A DNA stretch of 8,875 bases from JBEHYA01 sp048498415 (GTDB lineage: Bacteria; Pseudomonadota; Alphaproteobacteria; UBA9219; RGZA01). Position 1 is the stretch's first letter, and every line of letters starts with the position of its first letter. The position numbers were made by a program, and so were the translations under genes. Shown in pieces: positions 5,203-8,875 of this stretch. The notes below the pieces were generated by a model that was not told where the DNA came from, did no database searches, and saw only the letters and a program-made list of their open reading frames with translations. The stretch is taken from NCBI GenBank assembly GCA_048498415.1, contig JBEHYA010000084.1, forward strand, positions 1 to 8,875. Reading direction: 5' to 3'.

Positions 5203-7611
5203 TTAGTGGCGCATCACTTCGTCGTCCTCGCCTTCCGGCTTGGCGGCGCTGGTTTCAATCTTCGCTTTTTCTTCTTCCGACAACTGGATGGGAACAAGCG
5301 CAGAGGCCAACGCGTGGTGCAGCACTTCTTCCGCCGAAGAGACCGGAATAATTTTCAGGTTCTTCTTCACGTTATCAGGAATTTCCGCGAGATCCTTTTC
5401 GTTATCCTTGGGGATCAGCACGGTCTTGATACCCGCCCGCAAGGCCGCCAGAAGTTTTTCCTTCAGGCCGCCGATGGGCAGCACGCGGCCGCGCAGCGTA
5501 ATTTCACCCGTCATCGCCACATCCTTGCGGATGGGAATGCCCGTGAGCACCGAGACAATGGAAGTGACCATCGCCACGCCCGCCGAAGGGCCATCTTTCG
5601 GCGTTGCGCCTTCCGGCACGTGCACGTGGATATCGCGTTTCTCGAAGGAACCCGGGCGAATGCCGTAGGTCAGCGCGCGCGATTTCACAAAGCTTTCCGC
5701 GGCTTGCACGGATTCCTTCATGACGTCGCCCAGCTTACCCGTGGTCATCACGCGGCCCTTGCCCGGCAGCAGCACGGCTTCAATGAGCAGGATTTCGCCG
5801 CCCACTTCCGTCCATGCCAGGCCGGTGGTCACACCAACCAGATCTTCCTTCTCGCTCTCGCCATAGGTGAAGCGGCGCACGCCGGCGTATTTTTCCAGAT
5901 TGCGGCGGCTGATATTCACCTTATCCAGCCCCTTCATCAGGATTTCCTTCACCGCTTTACGGCAAAGGTTCGCCAGCTCGCGCTCCAGGTTACGCACGCC
6001 GGCTTCCCGGGTGTAGTAACGAATAAGGTCGCGCAGCGCGTCATCCGACATCGCGAATTCCGTTTTCTTGAGGCCGTTGGCTTTCACCTGGCGGTCAATC
6101 AAATGGCCATGCGCGATTTCAATCTTTTCATCTTCCGTGTAACCCGAAAGGCGAATGATTTCCAAACGATCCAGCAACGGCTGCGGCATGCGCATGGTAT
6201 TGGCCGTGCACACGAACATCACGTCTGAGAGGTCGTAATCGACTTCCAGATAGTGATCGTTGAAATTGCTGTTCTGTTCAGGATCCAGCACTTCGAGCAG
6301 CGCCGACGACGGATCGCCGCGCCAGTCCGCGCCCAGCTTGTCGATTTCATCAAGCAGGAACAACGGGTTCGACGACTTGGCCTTCTTCATGCCCTGAATA
6401 ACCTTGCCGGGCATGGAGCCAATATACGTGCGTCGGTGGCCGCGGATTTCCGCTTCATCGCGCACGCCGCCCAGCGACATACGCACGAAGTTACGGCCCG
6501 TGGCCTTCGCAATCGATTTACCCAGCGATGTCTTACCAACGCCGGGGGGCCCGACGAGGCAAAGAATGGGGCCTTTGAGCTTGGCGGAGCGCTGCTGCAC
6601 GGCCAGGTATTCAAGAATACGTTCCTTGACCTTCTCCATGCCGTAGTGATCGGCATTCAAAACCTTCTCAGCGCCCTTAATGTCTTTCTTGATCTTGGTG
6701 CGCTTGTTCCAGGGGATGTTGATCATCCAGTCCAGATAGTTGCGCACCACCGTTGCTTCCGCCGACATCGGCGACATGCTGCGGAGTTTTTTGACTTCCG
6801 CCAGCGAACGCTCGCGCGCGTCCTTGGGCATCTTGAGGGCTTTGATCTTTTCTTCCAGATCCGTGGCTTCGTCTTTGCCGTCTTCGCCTTCGCCCAGTTC
6901 CTTCTGAATGGCCTTCATCTGCTCGTTCAGATAATATTCGCGCTGGGTCTTCTCCATCTGGCGCTTGACGCGGTTGCGGATGCGCTTTTCGACCTGCAAT
7001 ACACCGATTTCGCCTTCCATATAGCCGAAAATCTTCTCCAGCCGCTCATTGACGGATGGCGTCTCCAGCAAGCCCTGCTTTTCCGAAATCTTGAGGGCGA
7101 GGTGCGAGGCAATAGTGTCAGCCAGCTTGGCGGGATCATCGATCTGGTTGATTGAGACCAAAACTTCCGGCGGAATTTTCTTGTTGAGCTTGATGTACTG
7201 CTCAAACTGCGAGACAACCGCGCGCAGCATGGCTTCCAGCTCGGTCGCATCAGCTTCGGGCTCGTTGATGGGCTTGGCGAACGCCTGGAAGAAATCCACG
7301 CGGTCGACGAATTTGGTGACCTTGGAACGGAAATTGCCTTCCACTAGCACCTTCACGGTGCCGTCCGGCAATTTCAAAAGTTGCAGCACGGTGCCCACCG
7401 TGCCGGTTTCGTACAGATCATTGATGCCGGGGTCATCCTGCCCGGCGTTCTTCTGGGTGAGCAGCAGAATGTGCTTGTCATCCTGCATCACGTCTTCCAG
7501 TGCGCGCACGGATTTTTCGCGGCCCACAAACAGGGGCACGATCATGTGCGGGAAAACGACGATGTCGCGGAGCGGTAAAACGGGATAAAGTGAATCGGAC
7601 GAGCCTTGCAT
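5203..7611 (-). CDS. lon: ATP-dependent Lon protease
   Basis: Lon is a cytoplasmic homo-oligomeric AAA+ serine protease that degrades misfolded and selected regulatory proteins. Its 802 aa match the usual bacterial LonA length (784 in E. coli). The N-terminal substrate-binding domain opens with PVLPLRDIVVFPHM. A coiled-coil stretch (about 200-260) follows. The AAA+ module has Walker A GPPGVGKT (354-361) and Walker B LFLLDEID (417-424). The C-terminal protease domain has KDGPSAG with catalytic S676 and GGLKEK with K719, the Ser-Lys dyad at the same 43-residue spacing as in E. coli. All key residues are present, so it should be active. ATG 7611 is preceded by AGGA at five bases. The acidic tail (EGEDDEVMRH) is not part of the core fold. 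clpX, a frequent upstream neighbour, is absent. A CTTGAA/CCCATATCT promoter upstream suggests heat-shock control. Confidence 0.98.
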   Translation of the reverse strand: MQGSSDSLYPVLPLRDIVVFPHMIVPLFVGREKSVRALEDVMQDDKHILLLTQKNAGQDDPGINDLYETGTVGTVLQLLKLPDGTVKVLVEGNFRSKVTKFVDRVDFFQAFAKPINEPEADATELEAMLRAVVSQFEQYIKLNKKIPPEVLVSINQIDDPAKLADTIASHLALKISEKQGLLETPSVNERLEKIFGYMEGEIGVLQVEKRIRNRVKRQMEKTQREYYLNEQMKAIQKELGEGEDGKDEATDLEEKIKALKMPKDARERSLAEVKKLRSMSPMSAEATVVRNYLDWMINIPWNKRTKIKKDIKGAEKVLNADHYGMEKVKERILEYLAVQQRSAKLKGPILCLVGPPGVGKTSLGKSIAKATGRNFVRMSLGGVRDEAEIRGHRRTYIGSMPGKVIQGMKKAKSSNPLFLLDEIDKLGADWRGDPSSALLEVLDPEQNSNFNDHYLEVDYDLSDVMFVCTANTMRMPQPLLDRLEIIRLSGYTEDEKIEIAHGHLIDRQVKANGLKKTEFAMSDDALRDLIRYYTREAGVRNLERELANLCRKAVKEILMKGLDKVNISRRNLEKYAGVRRFTYGESEKEDLVGVTTGLAWTEVGGEILLIEAVLLPGKGRVMTTGKLGDVMKESVQAAESFVKSRALTYGIRPGSFEKRDIHVHVPEGATPKDGPSAGVAMVTSIVSVLTGIPIRKDVAMTGEITLRGRVLPIGGLKEKLLAALRAGIKTVLIPKDNEKDLAEIPDNVKKNLKIIPVSSAEEVLHHALASALVPIQLSEEEKAKIETSAAKPEGEDDEVMRH

Positions 7612-7710
7612 GAAAATCCTGGAAATAGCGGAATGAAAAACCGAAGCCGTATTATTCAGGATACCTGCCGTTTATGGCCTAAATCCTAATTTTTAGCCCC
7701 AATTACTCAT

Positions 7711-7741
7711 AGATATGGGTTTAAAGCCTAACAGCTTCAAG
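7711..7741 (-). promoter_or_regulatory. Candidate heat-shock (RpoH) promoter of lon
   Basis: On the minus strand CTTGAA (7741-7736) is followed after 16 nt by CCCATATCT (7719-7711). This resembles the sigma-32 pattern of CTTGAA plus CCCATnT, at a spacing a little longer than in E. coli but near that reported for alphaproteobacteria. Transcription would start near 7704, leaving a leader of about 90 nt. lon is a classical sigma-32 regulon member, which supports the reading. Confidence 0.6.
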
Positions 7742-7756
7742 GCCGGGTACAACCAT

Positions 7757-7770
7757 AATCAGCCCTGATT
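7757..7770. promoter_or_regulatory. Palindrome upstream of the lon promoter
   Basis: AATCAG (7757-7762) and CTGATT (7765-7770) are perfect inverted arms with a 2-bp centre. The site begins 16 bp upstream of the lon -35 element, a location suited to a regulator, and the short spacer favours a dimeric protein site over an RNA hairpin. No regulator is identified. Confidence 0.3.
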
Positions 7771-7884
7771 TGCCCCTGCAAAACCCGCGCCGAAACCTTG
7801 GGGCCACAGCGTTGTGACCGCAAAACCACTAAACGCCGTTTTAGCAAAATGCGGGCGCCGCGGGCGGATCGTTTACCATACCGC

Positions 7885-7893
7885 TTATCCACA
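7885..7893 (+). promoter_or_regulatory. DnaA-box consensus TTATCCACA
   Basis: TTATCCACA exactly matches the DnaA box consensus TTATNCACA. It is the only perfect copy I noticed in the window, with no AT-rich unwinding element or further boxes beside it. It is therefore not an origin by itself; it could be a lone regulatory box or chance. Confidence 0.35.
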
Positions 7894-8076
7894 AGGCGCC
7901 GATGCCGATGCGTAATAAAGGCAATCCACCCCGGCAAAAATGGCCCTTTGGGTGAAGCTGCAACGGCCGCGTTAAAAGTCATGGAATCTTTATGGCGGAC
8001 GCTTGAAAAGGGCCGGCGCCGGGGCGTAAGAAGTTGCTCCCCACGCCGGTCTGGATGGCCGGTTCAGTTGTGATTT

Positions 8077-8134
8077 GCCTTAAAGGTAAGGCCCCACAGC
8101 GCATCTGCCAGATGCACATCGTCTCACGAGACGA
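8077..8134 (+). other. Three tandem hairpins in the leader of the last gene
   Basis: Three perfect short stems follow one another: GCCTTA/TAAGGC (8077-8092, loop AAGG), GCATCT/AGATGC (8101-8115, loop GCC) and TCGTCTC/GAGACGA (8119-8134, 2-nt centre). The last ends seven bases before the AGGA (8142-8145) used by the gene at 8154. In RNA the third would form UCGUCU with loop CACG. No T-run follows, so they are not terminators. They may form a structured 5' leader; I match no known riboswitch class. Confidence 0.4.
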
Positions 8135-8153
8135 AAAAATTAGGACAAATACA

Positions 8154-8875
8154 GTGTTGAGTTTTTCTGAAACCATGCGCCGGCTCACCGGCCGCAGCAG
8201 CGACGCATCCGATACCCTGGCGCTTGATAAAACCTATCAGCAGATCGCCCAGCAGCCGCAGGCCGATGGCGGCGGCAGCCGGCCTGACCCACATTCAGCA
8301 ACCCTTCCTACCATCATGGATGATGCCGCGCGTGCCGCCATCCGGGCCCTGCAGGCCGATATCACGCCCGCCTATATCCTCGATACGCCCGAATACCGGC
8401 GTTCCAACAAACTGGCCAGCGATGCGTGCGCGTTAAGCTATGAAACCCCTTTCCCCGGCGTCACTATTCTTGAATATCTGAACGGCATACAGCCCGCCGT
8501 GGTCGACCGCGACATGCTCGACATGATCATGGATATTTATGGCCACATGAAAGGCACAGATGTCCATGCCGCGGCGCTGGCTTCCATGCAGGCCCTGCAT
8601 GCCGGCATAACCACTCACAACGCCCTGGTTGCCCGGCATTTTGAAGAATACCTGCGCCTCCAGCCCGCCAGGTCAGGCGCGGATAACAACGGGGAAACAC
8701 AAAAGCCCACGGTGCCCACGCTTAGCCTGCGCAGTCTTGAAGACACCATCGCAAATTTTGACGCTCCAGCACGCTCTGCTGGAGCGGCTGCGGGCCTTCG
8801 CCGCGGCCGGAGGGAAAGTCATCTTCGTCGGTCGCACGCCCACGATGATCGTCGGCCGGACATTCCTTAACCCCG
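8154..8875 (+). CDS. Hypothetical protein, partial, with a frame break near 8756
   Basis: I do not recognise the family. GTG 8154 is preceded by AGGA (8142-8145) at eight bases; TTG 8157 (then SFSETMRRLTG) is an alternative. Residues 1-110 have a low-complexity linker followed by a helical region with ALQADITPAYILDTPEYRR. Around 120-185 the protein is helical and methionine-rich (DMLDMIMDIYGHMKG). The literal frame continues to a TAA at 8868-8870, but after residue 201 it becomes arginine-rich and unlike coding sequence. The frame one base later, from 8761, reads LLERLRAFAAAGGKVIFVG and RTPTMIVGRTF with GC-rich third positions and stays open to the window end. A single extra base in AAATTTT (8753-8759) would explain this. 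The rejoined product is at least about 240 aa and is cut by the window edge. The AAGGKVIFVG strand-turn resembles a Rossmann-like fold. No signal peptide is seen. Confidence 0.65.

Larger units (their letters stand above)
7742..8153. other. Gene-poor divergent intergenic region
   Basis: About 410 bp lie between the lon promoter and the next gene start. The open frames here are short, arginine-rich and lack ribosome-binding sites, so I call no gene. The region holds a palindrome (7757-7770), an inverted repeat CTAAAC/GTTTTAG around 7829-7844, a DnaA-box-like 9-mer (7885-7893), the 10-bp palindrome CCGGCGCCGG (8013-8022) and a cluster of three hairpins (8077-8134). No clear promoter for the plus-strand gene is visible. 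A small RNA is possible but unproven. Confidence 0.5.

Noticed and set aside
5206..6228. 340-codon open frame on the plus strand opposite lon
   Set aside because: It lies wholly antisense to the lon protease domain, is rich in His, Arg and Phe, and has no ribosome-binding site; it is a codon-bias shadow.
6253..7155. 300-codon open frame on the plus strand opposite lon
   Set aside because: It is antisense to the AAA+ and N-terminal parts of lon, with skewed composition and no recognisable motif.
7737..7982. 81-codon minus-strand open frame upstream of lon
   Set aside because: It overlaps the lon promoter element, is arginine-rich and has no supporting signals.
7798..8073. 91-codon plus-strand open frame between lon and the last gene
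   Set aside because: It has a TTG start without a ribosome-binding site, very arginine-rich composition and no familiar motif.
7742..8153. Replication origin suggested by the DnaA box
   Set aside because: Only one perfect box is seen, with no AT-rich unwinding region, and the neighbouring genes are not typical of an origin.
8753..8759. AAATTTT as a programmed -1 slippery heptamer
   Set aside because: It is aligned correctly with the zero frame, but a -1 slip meets TGA at 8759-8761, and the coding continuation is in the +1 frame.

Overview
This window looks like chromosomal DNA from a moderately GC-rich alphaproteobacterium. That is an inference. It rests on the GreB variant with a charged N-terminal extension beginning MSKAFTKE, the lon-hupB gene order, an Entner-Doudoroff dehydratase, the tRNA sequences with encoded CCA, and GC-rich third codon positions. 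No transposase, integrase, phage gene or CRISPR array is visible. Most of the window is housekeeping.

Layout. At 1-240 a tRNA-Asp(GTC) on the minus strand is followed by a palindromic hairpin and lies divergent to greB (241-804, +), a transcript-cleavage factor. edd (949-2844, +) encodes 6-phosphogluconate dehydratase and stands alone, without eda, zwf or pgl beside it. A 162-aa helical protein of unknown function (2980-3468, -) follows, then a tRNA-Val(TAC) (3669-3743, -) whose last 35 nt are duplicated 95 bp downstream of it. Next is an unrecognised 273-aa protein (3871-4692, +) with a zinc-metallopeptidase signature (HEGGH plus downstream ExxxD) and an apparently leaderless start. It converges on hupB (4699-4986, -), an HU-type nucleoid protein. 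Upstream of hupB on the same strand is lon (5203-7611, -), with a strong intrinsic terminator and a heat-shock-like promoter. A gene-poor stretch (7612-8153) separates lon from a divergent gene of unknown function (8154 to the window end, +), which is interrupted by a one-base frame break at AAATTTT.

How they relate. lon and hupB keep the conserved lon-hupB order, but the terminator between them suggests mostly separate transcription. GreB (rescue of stalled RNA polymerase), Lon (quality-control proteolysis) and HU (chromosome compaction) are general stress and maintenance functions; Edd is central sugar catabolism. The two hypothetical genes flank the tRNA-Val cluster, but nothing shows that they work together.

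I do not see a clear new multi-gene system. The most interesting items are the cryptic HEGGH/ExxxD protein with its leaderless promoter, the tRNA-Val 3'-end duplication with a complementary spacer, the frame break in the last gene, and the triple-hairpin leader before that gene.
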